Shown here one piece after another: positions 27,071 to 36,178 of a stretch of 64,000 bases of DNA. The stretch is from Paenibacillus jilunlii (GTDB taxonomy: Bacteria > Bacillota > Bacilli > Paenibacillales > Paenibacillaceae). The position numbers and the translations under genes were made by a program. How positions within the stretch are numbered: position 1 is the stretch's first letter; each line of letters starts with the position of its first letter. The stretch spans positions 1 through 64,000 of the forward strand of contig NZ_FNGM01000029.1 of assembly GCF_900102965.1 (NCBI RefSeq), read 5' to 3'. The notes beneath the pieces are model-generated. The model did not search any database and had not been told where the DNA came from. It worked only from the letters and a program-made list of their open reading frames with translations.

Positions 27071-27973
27071 TCAATCGATCCGATTCATTCGTCTGGAGGC
27101 GTAGAAATAGATCAGCGATATCATTCCCACGATAACTGCAGACATGAACGCGACTGCACTGCCATATCCAAACTCCTGCACCTGGGTAGAGGCTGCGCTG
27201 CCGCCGACCGGAAAGAACAGCTTATACAGGTAAAGGAACATTACTTCCGTTTTACCGGCAGGGCCGCCTTCGGTGAGTACCATTATGCTCTCATAGCCCT
27301 TCAGGGCATTGATAATCGCCAGCATGATGACCATCTGCAGCACAGGCCCCAGCATCGGCAGGGTGATGAAGCGGAACTGCTGTATTTTATTGGCTCCGTC
27401 CAATGAAGAGCTCTCGTAAACATCCTCGGGAATATTCTGTAGCCCGGCCAGGAACAGCAGCATATAGTTGCCGACAGCGCCCCACACCGCTACCAGAATG
27501 ACCGTAAGCATGGCATGCTTCGGGCCCAGCCAGTCAATGCCGGAGGATGAAATGTTAAATTTGATCAGGAACTGGTTCAGAATTCCGTTGTATGAATTGA
27601 AGATGGTGAAAAAGACCACAGCCATGACGGCTGTACTGATTACCGTAGGCATAAAAAAGACTGCCCGCAGCAGCTGTCTTCCCCTGATCTTGCGGTTCAG
27701 TATCGCTGCCAGCAGCAGGGACAGCGGGATCGAGAGCAGCAGCTTGCCTCCCGCATACACAAATGTATTCACGACCGAGTTCCAAAACTCTGCGTCGCGC
27801 AAAATCCGGCTAAAATTATCGAGGCCGATGAACCGGGCTGTTCCATAGCCCTTGTAGTTGTAGAACATGTAGCGGAATGCCCAGGCAATCGGGTAAATTC
27901 CCAGCACCAGCGTGAGCAGTGCGCTCGGCAGCAGAAAGCTGTAGGCAAAAGCGGCATTCTTGGATTTGTTCAT
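27071..27973 (-). CDS. Carbohydrate ABC importer permease (MalF/UgpA type)
   Basis: A 300-residue CUT1 permease with six hydrophobic segments, opening with AFAYSFLLPSALLTLVLGIY and carrying the EAA-type loop DVYESSSLDGANKIQQFRF (about 197-215). It pairs with the permease at 26221 to form the membrane channel. A long stem-loop separates it from the solute-binding protein gene. Confidence 0.92.
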   Translation of the reverse strand: MNKSKNAAFAYSFLLPSALLTLVLGIYPIAWAFRYMFYNYKGYGTARFIGLDNFSRILRDAEFWNSVVNTFVYAGGKLLLSIPLSLLLAAILNRKIRGRQLLRAVFFMPTVISTAVMAVVFFTIFNSYNGILNQFLIKFNISSSGIDWLGPKHAMLTVILVAVWGAVGNYMLLFLAGLQNIPEDVYESSSLDGANKIQQFRFITLPMLGPVLQMVIMLAIINALKGYESIMVLTEGGPAGKTEVMFLYLYKLFFPVGGSAASTQVQEFGYGSAVAFMSAVIVGMISLIYFYASRRMNRID

Positions 27974-28006
27974 GGTTCTTCCAGGCTCCTTTCCTGTCTT
28001 GCAGTA

Positions 28007-28045
28007 GACCGGGGAGGATGGGGGATAAATCCCCCTCCCCAGGTC
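28007..28045 (-). promoter_or_regulatory. Intercistronic stem-loop after the solute-binding protein gene
   Basis: GACC-GGGGAGG-ATGGGGGAT pairs with ATCCCCC-CCTCCCC-GGTC to give a long stem between the solute-binding protein stop and the first permease start. Such structures often stabilise the upstream mRNA or attenuate read-through, which yields more binding protein than permease. Confidence 0.65.
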
Positions 28046-28080
28046 ATCTCTATAAACTGCTCGAATTAGCTTGCCTTAAC

Positions 28081-29478
28081 TTATTTGGCAAATTTGCCGG
28101 CAAGCGCGGCCGGGTCAAAGCTTGGGTCCGGTTCTGCTTTCAGGCCGTCATTCTTGATCGCGTCATCCAGTGCAGCGTTGTAGCGCTTATTCAGATCGGA
28201 GATGGTTGCATCCAAATCTCCGCCGTTCAGCATGTATTTGAAGAAAGCGTCATCTGATTTCATGCCTTCCGGCGCCACCGACGGATATACCGGCCATACG
28301 CCGTCATATTGGTTCGGCAGGAACCCTTCGATACCGTTGACCTCCGGGGTTTTGGCTGTAGCGCTGATGGAAGGAACCATCGAGATGCCGAAGCCTTTTT
28401 CCTGATAGGATGTCAGCATTTGATCGCTGTACATGTACTCCATGAACTTCCAGGCAGCATCTTTATGCTTGGACTTGGAGCTCAGAGCCAGCCATTGTCC
28501 GCCGAGGAAGCCGGAAGCGCCCTTGACCTTGCCGTCAATCGTTGGAGCGGGTGCCGCAGCCCAGTCGATTTTGGCCGGAAACTGTGTGCTGTAGACCCCT
28601 GGCTCTGAGGAGTAGCTGAGGTACATCCCGATCTTGCCTTCGGCAAACTGTGCCCGCAGCGGATCGATATCCAGCGATTCCACACCCGGCAGCATGCTGC
28701 CGTCGTCCTTGATCTGCTTGAAGGCCTCAATAATGGGCTTGAAGCCGCTGAAGTCAAAACGTGCTGTTTTGAAATCATAGCCAAAGCCGCCGAACCCGCT
28801 CATCTCAGCAATGACGCGGGCCGAGCGTCCAAGTGCGCTGGTTGGACTTTTGAAGTTCTGTGCAAAGCCGTAAGCGCCGTCCGCTTTTCCCGCAGCAGTC
28901 AGCTTCTTGGCGGTATCCACCAATTCCTGCAGAGTGGCCGGCGGATTCGTAACCCCCGCTTTGGCAAACAGGTCCTTGTTGTAGATCAGGCGCATCGTTG
29001 TTCCATAGTTCGGCAGGCTGTAGCGTTTGCCGTCAAAGGTGTTCAGATCCGTCATCTCTGGAAATTTCGCCTTCATGTCATCTGACAGATATTCGTCGAT
29101 CGGAGCCAGGTACTCTTTTTTATAAAAAGTACCGATGGTGTTCTCCTTCACCCGGATCACGTCCGGAGAGTCGGAAGTCTGGAAGGACAGGTCCAGTGCA
29201 GTATCGAAATCGTCACCTTTGACAACCAGCTCCACCTCAATGCCGTCGGTATTCGTTTCGTTGAATTCGGCTACCTTCTCCTTCACAAATTCAGCGTCAT
29301 GGCGGTCACCCGTCCAGTAAGTGATTTTGGTTTTTTCGCCCGATGCCGCTCCCGCGTCTGATGCTTTCCCCGCGTTTGAGGCCTCTCCGGAATTTTCAGC
29401 GGTATTGGAGTTGCCGCAAGCGGCCAGGCCTAATGCCAGCACCGCGCTTAGTGAAGTCAGAAGCAGTTGTTTCTTCAT
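28081..29478 (-). CDS. Sugar ABC importer solute-binding lipoprotein
   Basis: A 465-residue extracellular binding protein. The signal peptide ends in the lipobox LAAC (Cys at about 21), followed by a Gly/Ala/Ser-rich linker. The mature part has KITYWTGDRHDAEFVKEKV and the usual two-lobe family 1 layout, ending in EPDPSFDPAALAGKFAK. It delivers a glycan fragment to the two permeases downstream. A -10 box (ATTATA on the plus strand, 29528-29533) and a palindrome at 29557 lie upstream. Confidence 0.92.
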   Translation of the reverse strand: MKKQLLLTSLSAVLALGLAACGNSNTAENSGEASNAGKASDAGAASGEKTKITYWTGDRHDAEFVKEKVAEFNETNTDGIEVELVVKGDDFDTALDLSFQTSDSPDVIRVKENTIGTFYKKEYLAPIDEYLSDDMKAKFPEMTDLNTFDGKRYSLPNYGTTMRLIYNKDLFAKAGVTNPPATLQELVDTAKKLTAAGKADGAYGFAQNFKSPTSALGRSARVIAEMSGFGGFGYDFKTARFDFSGFKPIIEAFKQIKDDGSMLPGVESLDIDPLRAQFAEGKIGMYLSYSSEPGVYSTQFPAKIDWAAAPAPTIDGKVKGASGFLGGQWLALSSKSKHKDAAWKFMEYMYSDQMLTSYQEKGFGISMVPSISATAKTPEVNGIEGFLPNQYDGVWPVYPSVAPEGMKSDDAFFKYMLNGGDLDATISDLNKRYNAALDDAIKNDGLKAEPDPSFDPAALAGKFAK

Positions 29479-29556
29479 TTCTGTTAGCCCCCTTAAATGT
29501 TCAAAGCTGTGTTTGCCTTACACCCTGATTATAGGGCAGGCCATTCATCTGCATAA

Positions 29557-29572
29557 TGCGGGTAAACCCACA
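29557..29572. promoter_or_regulatory. Candidate operator of the glycan importer operon
   Basis: TGCGGGTAAACCCACA is a near-perfect 16-bp palindrome about 24 bp upstream of the probable -10 box of the solute-binding protein gene. Its place fits an activator such as the neighbouring YesN-type regulator. A larger inverted repeat ACGGGGATGAAC…GTTCATCCCCGT (29605-29648) lies further upstream. Confidence 0.45.
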
Positions 29573-29726
29573 TTAAGGGCAGAAATTTGTTGAACTAATG
29601 CCAAACGGGGATGAACCCCCGCAGCATCAGCGGATCGTTCATCCCCGTGGATTTGTAAGTTATAGAGCGCCCAGCTCTGGGGCGGCGCGGTCCGCGTTGG
29701 CGGCATGGCGGCGCGGTGCGGTGCGT

Positions 29727-29960
29727 CTAACAACGGCATTTCTGCCGTTGTTTTCGCCTACTCCGGCCATGGCGCCCCTAACAACGGCATTTCTGCCGTT
29801 GTTTTCGCCTACTCCGGCCAGGGTGCCCCTAACAACGGCATTTCTGCCGTTGTTTTCACCTACTCCGGCCATGGTGTCCCTAACAACGGCATTTCTGCCG
29901 TTGTTTTCGCCTACTCCGGCCAGGGCGCCCCTAACAACGGCATTTCTGCCGTTGTCCCCG
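29727..29960. repeat. 51-bp tandem array, 5 units
   Basis: CAACGGCATTTCTGCCGTTG recurs at 29731, 29782, 29833, 29884 and 29935, each 51 bp apart. The core AACAACGGCA-TTTC-TGCCGTTGTT is a perfect 10-bp stem. The spacer reads TTCGCCTACTCCGGCCAKGG and CCCCTA. A single diverged hairpin of the same type is at 30202-30227. The array lies between the response regulator 3' end and the importer promoter. Confidence 0.95.
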
Positions 29961-30039
29961 CCTTTCTACCCCGTGCTGGCAAACCAAGTGGAAAAAGGGA
30001 ACCTATTCCAGCAATCTTCCTTATCAGGAGCGAAATAGG

Positions 30040-30255
30040 GCTCAATTAGTGCACCTTTTTCCACTTAGCCTGCCGGTTCGCTTGATGCTCAAGCAAATTA
30101 GTGATACTTTTTCCACCTATCCAGCTAACGAAGCGCTAAGAAGAGATACGTACTCTCCTTACATAAACTTCCCGGCACTGCCCGGCGGCGCACACCCAAC
30201 AACGCAACGGCGTTTCTGCCGTTGTTTCCGCGCAAGCAGACCATATGGCTGCAGC
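30040..30255. repeat. Mixed intergenic repeats before the response regulator stop
   Basis: TTTTTCCAC occurs at 30056 and 30108 in units of the family seen at 362 (TTTTTCCACTTAGCCTGC, CAAATTAGTGATAC), here spaced 52 bp. A lone copy of the CAACGGC…GCCGTTG hairpin follows at 30202-30227. No gene is seen. Confidence 0.75.
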
Positions 30256-31887
30256 TTATTTCAACCTGCCGAGATATGAAATCTTGAACTCCGACGGGGT
30301 CATGTCGGTGTATTTCTTGAACACCTCGCTGAAGTAGCGGCGGTGCTCGTAGCCGAGCTCCATAGCGATTTCCTGCACCTGCATCCCTTCAATCAGCATG
30401 GTCTTGGCCTTCTCCATCTTCTCGTGCATGACGAACTGTTGAAACGAGATGCCCGCCACCTTCTTGAACAGGTTCGAAAAATAGCCTTGGCTAAGGTTAA
30501 TTTGCTTCGCCACCTGCTCCAGCGTCAGGCTGGTGTGCAGATTGGCGCAAATGTAGGCCTTGGCCTGCTGGATGATCCGCGTGGATTCGACCGAACGCTC
30601 TTCTTCAATCCAGCGGCAGCTCTCGGCGCACAACTCTTCGAGCAAAGAGCGGATTTCCTGCAGCGAAGGATGCAGGCGGTTCTTCAGCAGGTTCACCTGC
30701 TGCTCCAGCGGCTGAACCTTCTCATAGGGGAACAGCTCCAGCATGACCCGGCAGATTTTGAAGGACAGCTCATAGCCGATGTTCTCCACATACTGCGGGG
30801 CAGGCAGCGGATCGAGCTGCAGCAGCTCATCAAAAATCTGCTGAAGCACCAGCCGGCTTTTCTCACGGTTCCCTGATCGCAGGGCAAAGAGAAATTCCTG
30901 TTCGGCGGCAGCTGAATAATGGCTCGCGGCCCGGGGTTTATGCACGATGCTCGCGTAACTGTACACAGCGTTCCCACCGGTATAGAAATGATACGCCAGC
31001 GCGCTGAGCGCCTGTGCGTAAGAGTCCGCCAGCTCATGGATCGCAGCCACGCAGAGTCCCACCCCGATCGAGACCGTGCAGCGGGAATAACGGCTGACAT
31101 TCGCACAGCAGGCTTCGGTGATCAGCCCGGCAGCATGGGGGTCATCCCCGTTGATGATGCAGACATAGCGGTTCGTCGCTTCGCGGAAGATGATTCCCTG
31201 CGTCCAGGCCCGGACCGTTTCCTCCAGTATATTTTGCAGGCTGAAGCGGATCAGCTCGATCTCCTGCACCGGCTGCATGCCGTATTTCCCGGCAAAATGG
31301 TCAATCTCCACGATAAATACCGTGAAATTTTCCTGCGCCAGCGGAATACCAAGATACTCCCAGCGGGCTTTTGCACTCGGCTCCGTCGCCCGGTGCTGCA
31401 TCAGGAAGGTTAAATACTCCTGGCGCAGAATCGGCAGGCTCTCTTTAATCTGGGCCTTCATGGCCGTGATCTTCTCCTGCTCGTCACGTTCCTGCAGACA
31501 CAGCGCCTTCGCTTTCAGTACGACGTTCACAATCTCCTCCAGCGAGAAGGGCTTTTTGACAAAATCCATCGCCCCAAGCCGGATCGCCTGCTGGGCATAG
31601 GAGAACTCCGAGTATGCGCTAAGTATAATAATTTTACAGTGGGGGGCAAATTCGAGAATCGCCTTGGTCATCTCCAGGCCGTCCATACGCGGCATGCGGA
31701 TGTCTGTAAGCACAATATCGGGCTTCTGCCCGCGGACCATCTGCAGTCCTTCTTCACCGTCAAGCGCAGTGCCAGCCACCTCAATGCCATACTCCTGCCA
31801 CTGGGGCTTGCGGGCGATCATGTCCACCACGCTTTTGATATCGTCGATCACGCAAATTTTAACCGTTCTATCTTCAGGATATTCCAT
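30256..31887 (-). CDS. YesN-type response regulator with AraC output domain
   Basis: A 543-residue protein. The receiver domain is at 8-125 with phospho-acceptor D62 in IVLTDIRMPRMDG, conserved acidic pair VIDD and a Lys in FVKKPFSLEE. A long helical middle part follows. The C-terminal AraC double helix-turn-helix is at about 440-540 (LEQVAKQINLSQGYFSNLFKKVAG; MELGYEHRRYFSEVFKKYTD). It overlaps the 3' end of the kinase gene by 14 bp, so the two are co-transcribed. It probably activates the downstream importer and glycosidase operon. Confidence 0.93.
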   Translation of the reverse strand: MEYPEDRTVKICVIDDIKSVVDMIARKPQWQEYGIEVAGTALDGEEGLQMVRGQKPDIVLTDIRMPRMDGLEMTKAILEFAPHCKIIILSAYSEFSYAQQAIRLGAMDFVKKPFSLEEIVNVVLKAKALCLQERDEQEKITAMKAQIKESLPILRQEYLTFLMQHRATEPSAKARWEYLGIPLAQENFTVFIVEIDHFAGKYGMQPVQEIELIRFSLQNILEETVRAWTQGIIFREATNRYVCIINGDDPHAAGLITEACCANVSRYSRCTVSIGVGLCVAAIHELADSYAQALSALAYHFYTGGNAVYSYASIVHKPRAASHYSAAAEQEFLFALRSGNREKSRLVLQQIFDELLQLDPLPAPQYVENIGYELSFKICRVMLELFPYEKVQPLEQQVNLLKNRLHPSLQEIRSLLEELCAESCRWIEEERSVESTRIIQQAKAYICANLHTSLTLEQVAKQINLSQGYFSNLFKKVAGISFQQFVMHEKMEKAKTMLIEGMQVQEIAMELGYEHRRYFSEVFKKYTDMTPSEFKISYLGRLK

Positions 31888-33703
31888 AGTTTCCTCCCTC
31901 TTCCCTCAGTGGGCTAAGCGGTATCCACAGATCTGTGCGCGAGCCTACGCCCGCCTGGCCGGACAGCTCCATCCGTGCCTCATCGCCATAATACAGCTGG
32001 AGCCGGTGCCTGATATTGACCAGGGCGTAGCCTTTTTTCGAAATCTCCCGTTTGGCCATTCCCTGCTCCACTTTGGCGGCATCCATGCCTTTGCCGTTAT
32101 CCTCCACCACAATATGCAGCATGGACTGCTCCAGCGAAATCCGCACATGAATGCAGCCGCCGCTCCTCCTGTCCGAGAACCCGTGCTGGATGCTGTTCTC
32201 CACAAGCGGCTGCAGCAGGATTTTTGGAATGAGGCATGACAAAAGCTCCTCCGCCTCGGCTTCGGCATGATACTCGAACAGATTCTCATAGCATTTTTGC
32301 TGGATGGCGCAATATTGCTGCACATGGGACAGCTCGTCCTCCAGCGTAATCAGATCCTGGCCGCCGCCAAGCCCCAGCTGGAACATTTGCGACAATGCGA
32401 GGATCATCTCGTTGACATCATCATTTTCGCCCATCACGGATTTGCAGTAGATCGTATTGAGCGTGTTGTACAGAAAATGTGGCTCCATCTGCGCGGTCAG
32501 CGCCCGGATCTCCGCATGGCGTTTGCCTTTTTCCTTCTGGCGTACATCTTCGATCAGCGTTTTGATCTCTGTCATCATCCGGTTGAACTGAAACCCCACC
32601 TGGGCGATTTCGTCGTTATATTTACTCTCAAAAGAAACGCTCAGCTGGTTCTCCTCCACCCGGCGCATCAGCCTGCTCAGCTTGAACAAGGGCCGGAGCA
32701 GCGCCGCCGTCAGCTTGTTCGAGAAAAACCACGTCGTCAGCAGAAAGACAAGAATCACATACAAAACCGCCCGCTGCACGCCCTTGAGCTGTCCCAACAG
32801 CTGATCCTTAGACTGCATCCCGGCGAGAATCCAGTTCGGCGCAACCGCCGACTGCTTATAGTTGACCAGATAATTCTCACCGTCAAAAGGGTAAAAGAAA
32901 TTGCCCTCGCTGTCCTCCGTGCTGGCCTGCAGAAATTCCGGGGCCTTTGGAGGCTCCCCCTGGGCAGGCCAGCCTGTCTGCACTACCGTCTCTCCTTCCG
33001 TATTCAAAAGCAGATATTTCCGGTCATTCCCGGATGTACCCTGGCCAAGCAGTGAGGCGATTTTATTCTCCCTGAGGTTGACCACAATGAAGACGTTGGT
33101 AATAGGCGTATTCTCATAAATCCCCCGCACGACAAAAGAAACCACCCGCTGGCTGCCGGTGAACAGCCGGTCGTAATGGCCTTTGGCCCAGTAGCCGCCG
33201 GGGCTTTTTTTGCTGTTGTCGTACAGCTCCGAGCCGTAGAACGAATTATCCTGCGCACGGACCTGGGTGGTGGAATAAAAGTCGCCGATCGGTGTCGCTA
33301 TGAGAACGTTCTCAATCATCGGCTCGTTGAAGGTAGCCTGCGAGAGCACGTACTGCATTTCCGATAAATGAACATAATAGTTCGTCACATCATGAGCCTG
33401 CACATCAATCATCATCTGCCTGTAGGCATCGCTCAGCATCAGGGACTGGACCGACATCGCCACATCATTCAGGCGGTAGTCCAGCAGCTGCAGGGTTTTG
33501 TCCACCGTCTCCTGGCTGGTATCAAACGCATTGTTCTGAATTTCCTTCCCGGCTATCCGGTAGGTCAGCACGCCCATGGCGCTGATTGACAGCGTTATCA
33601 ATACAATAAAAGAGAGTAACACCCGCTGCTTGATGGACACCTGATAAAAACGTTCACTCCACTTGCTCCAGATCAGGCCGCCCCATTGTCTCAGAAGCTT
33701 CAT
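31874..33703 (-). CDS. YesM-type sensor histidine kinase
   Basis: A 609-residue kinase with transmembrane helix 1 at about 28-48, an extracellular sensor region, helix 2 at about 312-330, a HAMP segment, the phospho-acceptor motif MEPHFLYNTLN (H409) and an ATPase domain with N-box LVENSIQHG (about 500) and VEDNGKGMD. This is the HPK7/YesM class that senses external sugars. It pairs with the overlapping YesN-type regulator. Confidence 0.93.
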   Translation of the reverse strand: MKLLRQWGGLIWSKWSERFYQVSIKQRVLLSFIVLITLSISAMGVLTYRIAGKEIQNNAFDTSQETVDKTLQLLDYRLNDVAMSVQSLMLSDAYRQMMIDVQAHDVTNYYVHLSEMQYVLSQATFNEPMIENVLIATPIGDFYSTTQVRAQDNSFYGSELYDNSKKSPGGYWAKGHYDRLFTGSQRVVSFVVRGIYENTPITNVFIVVNLRENKIASLLGQGTSGNDRKYLLLNTEGETVVQTGWPAQGEPPKAPEFLQASTEDSEGNFFYPFDGENYLVNYKQSAVAPNWILAGMQSKDQLLGQLKGVQRAVLYVILVFLLTTWFFSNKLTAALLRPLFKLSRLMRRVEENQLSVSFESKYNDEIAQVGFQFNRMMTEIKTLIEDVRQKEKGKRHAEIRALTAQMEPHFLYNTLNTIYCKSVMGENDDVNEMILALSQMFQLGLGGGQDLITLEDELSHVQQYCAIQQKCYENLFEYHAEAEAEELLSCLIPKILLQPLVENSIQHGFSDRRSGGCIHVRISLEQSMLHIVVEDNGKGMDAAKVEQGMAKREISKKGYALVNIRHRLQLYYGDEARMELSGQAGVGSRTDLWIPLSPLREEGGNYGIS

Positions 33704-33721
33704 GGATGCCTTCTCCCCTTC

Positions 33722-33844
33722 CTACAGCAGAAATTTCGCCAGCTCCCCGGCAACCAGCGCATGCCCCCGTGCATTCGGAGGATTCACATGGCGCAGCCAG
33801 CTTTCATCCCCTGTACCATACGACTGATCCCGGGCTGGTGTCAA
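33722..33844 (-). pseudogene. C-terminal remnant of an SGNH/GDSL hydrolase
   Basis: The frame ends in WLRHVNPPNARGHALVAGELAKFLL and a stop. NPPNARGH matches the block V region (D..HPN..GH) of SGNH hydrolases, which always lies near the C-terminus. No start codon or upstream part of the gene remains, and it abuts the kinase start. An intact SGNH gene lies 420 bp away, so this may be the relic of a second copy or of a rearrangement. Confidence 0.55.
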
Positions 33845-33914
33845 CAAAAAAAGAATATCAATGTTGTTTCATCTTCATTCCAAAGATTGGTATCCGGTGT
33901 AACGGCACATCAAA

Positions 33915-33946
33915 AGAGCCCCCCTCCAGTATTAAGGGATGCTCTT
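33915..33946 (-). terminator. Terminator on the minus strand
   Basis: On the minus strand AGAGCATCCC…GGGGGGCTCT is a 9-10 bp stem followed by TTTT. It would stop leftward transcripts from the SGNH gene before the kinase gene. Confidence 0.6.
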
Positions 33947-34004
33947 GTTTATCTTGCTATTCGCCTATGAGTCACCTGCCGAGTCACCTGCCTAGAAATC
34001 CCGG

Positions 34005-34195
34005 TGTGATTGCACTTTGTGCAACAGATTGCACCGTATGCTGCCGGAAATCGAATTCTGCTGCATTTGGTGCAATTGATTTCCAGATTTCTGCTCAAAA
34101 ACACCTCTTCCGCAAGAATCTGCTGTACGGAGTACAACAGATTCTGATTTCAGGCTGATTTAGGAGTAATCTGCTGTATGAAGTGCAATAGAATG
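34005..34195. repeat. 51/62-bp spaced repeats, 4 units (family of 44718)
   Basis: TGCACTTTGTGCAA (34011), TGCATTTGGTGCAA (34062), TGTACGGAGTACAA (34124) and TGTATGAAGTGCAA (34175) are short inverted repeats spaced 51, 62 and 51 bp. Read in reverse they match the array at 44718, which has the same spacing. They occupy the gap between the SGNH gene and the kinase gene. Confidence 0.85.
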
Positions 34196-34264
34196 CGCTC
34201 CGCCCCGCCTGCCTCGGCCCGACCATAATAAACTGGATACTATCAACTTCCAGGTGGATCTATA

Positions 34265-34930
34265 TTAGCTGTTCAACAGACCAGCTTTCCCGGCAACACT
34301 CAGCCATTCATTGGCAATCAGGTCATGGCCGGCATGTGTCGGATGGACGCCGTCCCAGAGCCAGTAGGCGGCATCCGCTCTTGACGCCGCCGCATCGAAG
34401 GCGGCCTGCAGCGGAACATGCACTGCGCCGAACTCTTCTGCCAACGCACGGACCACCTGCTGATAAAAGGTCATATGCTTCGACCATTCGTCCCAGGCTT
34501 CGGCTGGGGCTCCCGTCTTCAGGATAAACGGCTCGCACAGCACCAGCTTCGTCTGTGGCAGCACTTCCCGGGTTTCCTCCAGCACATGGCGGTAAGCCCG
34601 CTCAAAACGGTCGGTTACCCCGCTGGGCTCCCCCTTCATCATTCTCCAGAGATCATTGACCCCGATCAGAATGCTGAGCACATCCGGCTGCAGATAGATT
34701 GCGTCTTCATTCCAGCGGGCATAGAGATCTGAAATCCGGTTCCCGCTTATGCCCCGGTTATAGAACACCGGTTTCTGCTCAGCCAGCTCATTGCCAAGCC
34801 TGCCGCCGATGATATACGCATAGCTGTGGCCAAGAATATGATTGGGGTCCTCGTCGCGGCCCCGGTTGCCGTCAGTAATCGAATCGCCCTGAAAAAGAAA
34901 AACCTTGCTTTTGCCAGAAAAAGTAGACAT
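34265..34930 (-). CDS. SGNH/GDSL hydrolase, probable carbohydrate esterase
   Basis: A 221-residue hydrolase. Block I FLFQGDSITDG holds the nucleophile S17, block II has NRGISG, block III is IGVND (N92), and block V is DGVHPTHAGH (D193, H196). There is no signal peptide. Such proteins next to plant-glycan loci often remove acetyl groups from imported oligosaccharides, for example from rhamnogalacturonan. It lies just upstream of the kinase and regulator genes on the same strand, so a role in the same pathway is plausible. Confidence 0.87.
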   Translation of the reverse strand: MSTFSGKSKVFLFQGDSITDGNRGRDEDPNHILGHSYAYIIGGRLGNELAEQKPVFYNRGISGNRISDLYARWNEDAIYLQPDVLSILIGVNDLWRMMKGEPSGVTDRFERAYRHVLEETREVLPQTKLVLCEPFILKTGAPAEAWDEWSKHMTFYQQVVRALAEEFGAVHVPLQAAFDAAASRADAAYWLWDGVHPTHAGHDLIANEWLSVAGKAGLLNS

Positions 34931-34975
34931 GAATACTCATCCTTTGATTATGATTTAGTAGTTATTCGCCTGCGG

Positions 34976-35185
34976 TTAACATTCGTATTCTACCGTGATC
35001 CGGGTCTTCTCTTCAATGATCTGCGTCGCCATCCACTGCAGCAGCTGGGGTAGTTCCTTTTAGTCTATCGGTTTCAGCAGGTTGTCATCAATCTGCTGGC
35101 GCAGCGCCTCACGGACATATTTGTCATCAGAAAATAAAGGTTTAGACTGAATGTCTTTATTCCATGCGGCTTCGAATTGTCATAC
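34976..35185 (-). pseudogene. Decayed gene fragment with an internal stop
   Basis: One minus-strand frame reads DDKYVREALRQQIDDNLLKPID, then a TAA stop, then KELPQLLQWMATQIIEEKTRITVEYEC and a final stop. The phrase YVREALRQ…LLKPID-KEL resembles the end of a YesN-type receiver domain, but this is a weak match. No start codon or ribosome site is present. I read it as a relic. Confidence 0.35.
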
Positions 35186-35301
35186 CGTCAGACTCATATA
35201 ATAATTTTTAGACTGACCCTAGAAATTGAAATAGCGACAGCAAAGGACGAAATAAAGTCCTAGACTGTCGCTGTTTCATTGAATTAACGTTTCCCGTTAG
35301 T

Positions 35302-35553
35302 TTAATATCGCGGCACATAAATACGCCCAGTATCAATATCGATCACGCAATCTAACCTTACCCCCTCATCATATTTTGAGGGAAGTCGCTCAAAGTTAAA
35401 TAGCTTACAAAAGGTATCTGTAAAATCATCTATGTTAGTACAATGAGTTTTGGTAACTGTAACCCTTCGACTTAATTCCATAATAGAACATGTCTTGCCA
35501 GCAACAAGTTCATTTTCGAAATAACCATCAATTTCAACGATCATTTTCACCAC
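35302..35553 (-). CDS. Small hypothetical protein
   Basis: An 83-residue acidic protein (MIVEIDGYFENELVAGKTCS … DCVIDIDTGRIYVPRY) with no signal peptide or recognised motif. A GTGGTGAAAATG context gives a weak ribosome site; the second Met (residue 4) is an alternative start. It opens the AT-rich stretch that continues to 39.1 kb. Not recognised. Confidence 0.5.
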   Translation of the reverse strand: MVKMIVEIDGYFENELVAGKTCSIMELSRRVTVTKTHCTNIDDFTDTFCKLFNFERLPSKYDEGVRLDCVIDIDTGRIYVPRY

Positions 35554-35658
35554 CGCTGGTTGCTAACCAGCTTCTTGAGCTCAAGGTAACTTACGGAAAA
35601 ATTATGGGCACTCTTCGACTTGTTTAACTGAGGTTTCCCGATAGTTTAGGTTGTTTTC

Positions 35659-36054
35659 TTAAAAGATTAATTCACAATCCTTATGCTCCCATACATCAAA
35701 TAAGTTTCCATCTAGGTCCTCAAAAACAAAAAACTTGCCATATATGCCTTCATCACTTACTTGTCTAGCGTTAACTCCTTCTGATATTAGTCTCGTGTGT
35801 AGTGATTCAATATCATCTGTAAAAAATGTTACAATCCACCTTGACCGTCCGTTTACTTCAAAAATTGCTCTTGTGTCATTATCAGATTCAATTAAATCAA
35901 TGATTGGACGGTTATCCCTGAATAGACTTATATAATTCCCTCTATCGTTCCGGACATTAAAACCAAAGTGACTGACAAACCATTTTGCAGATTTTTTTGC
36001 ATCTTTGACCGGAACTACATTATATGCGATACCTAAGATTCTCCCATTTATCAT
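35659..36054 (-). CDS. VOC-superfamily (glyoxalase-like) protein
   Basis: A 131-residue protein with the beta-alpha-beta-beta-beta repeat of the vicinal oxygen chelate fold: GIAYNVVPVKDAKKSAKWFVSHFGF at the front and GKFFVFEDLDGNLFDVWE at the end. The late Glu position is a metal ligand in many family members. VOC proteins include glyoxalases and antibiotic-binding resistance proteins; the substrate cannot be told. Codon use is AT-rich like its neighbours. Confidence 0.78.
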   Translation of the reverse strand: MINGRILGIAYNVVPVKDAKKSAKWFVSHFGFNVRNDRGNYISLFRDNRPIIDLIESDNDTRAIFEVNGRSRWIVTFFTDDIESLHTRLISEGVNARQVSDEGIYGKFFVFEDLDGNLFDVWEHKDCELIF

Positions 36055-36178
36055 ACTACTCAGCCCCTGTGATAAATATATCTCTAATAATTATTTCGAG
36101 GTAGCTACCATACTATCCTGCCCGTAATACAAAAAGTCGTTCTTCTATCCTTAGGAAGTTGTACCTCCGATAGTGAAG

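Noticed and set aside
29598..30049. Two plus-strand frames with 17-residue repeats (NNGISAVVFAYSGHGAP type)
   Set aside because: They arise from the 51-bp array of perfect hairpins and continue into unrelated sequence; the hairpin, not the peptide, is the conserved part.
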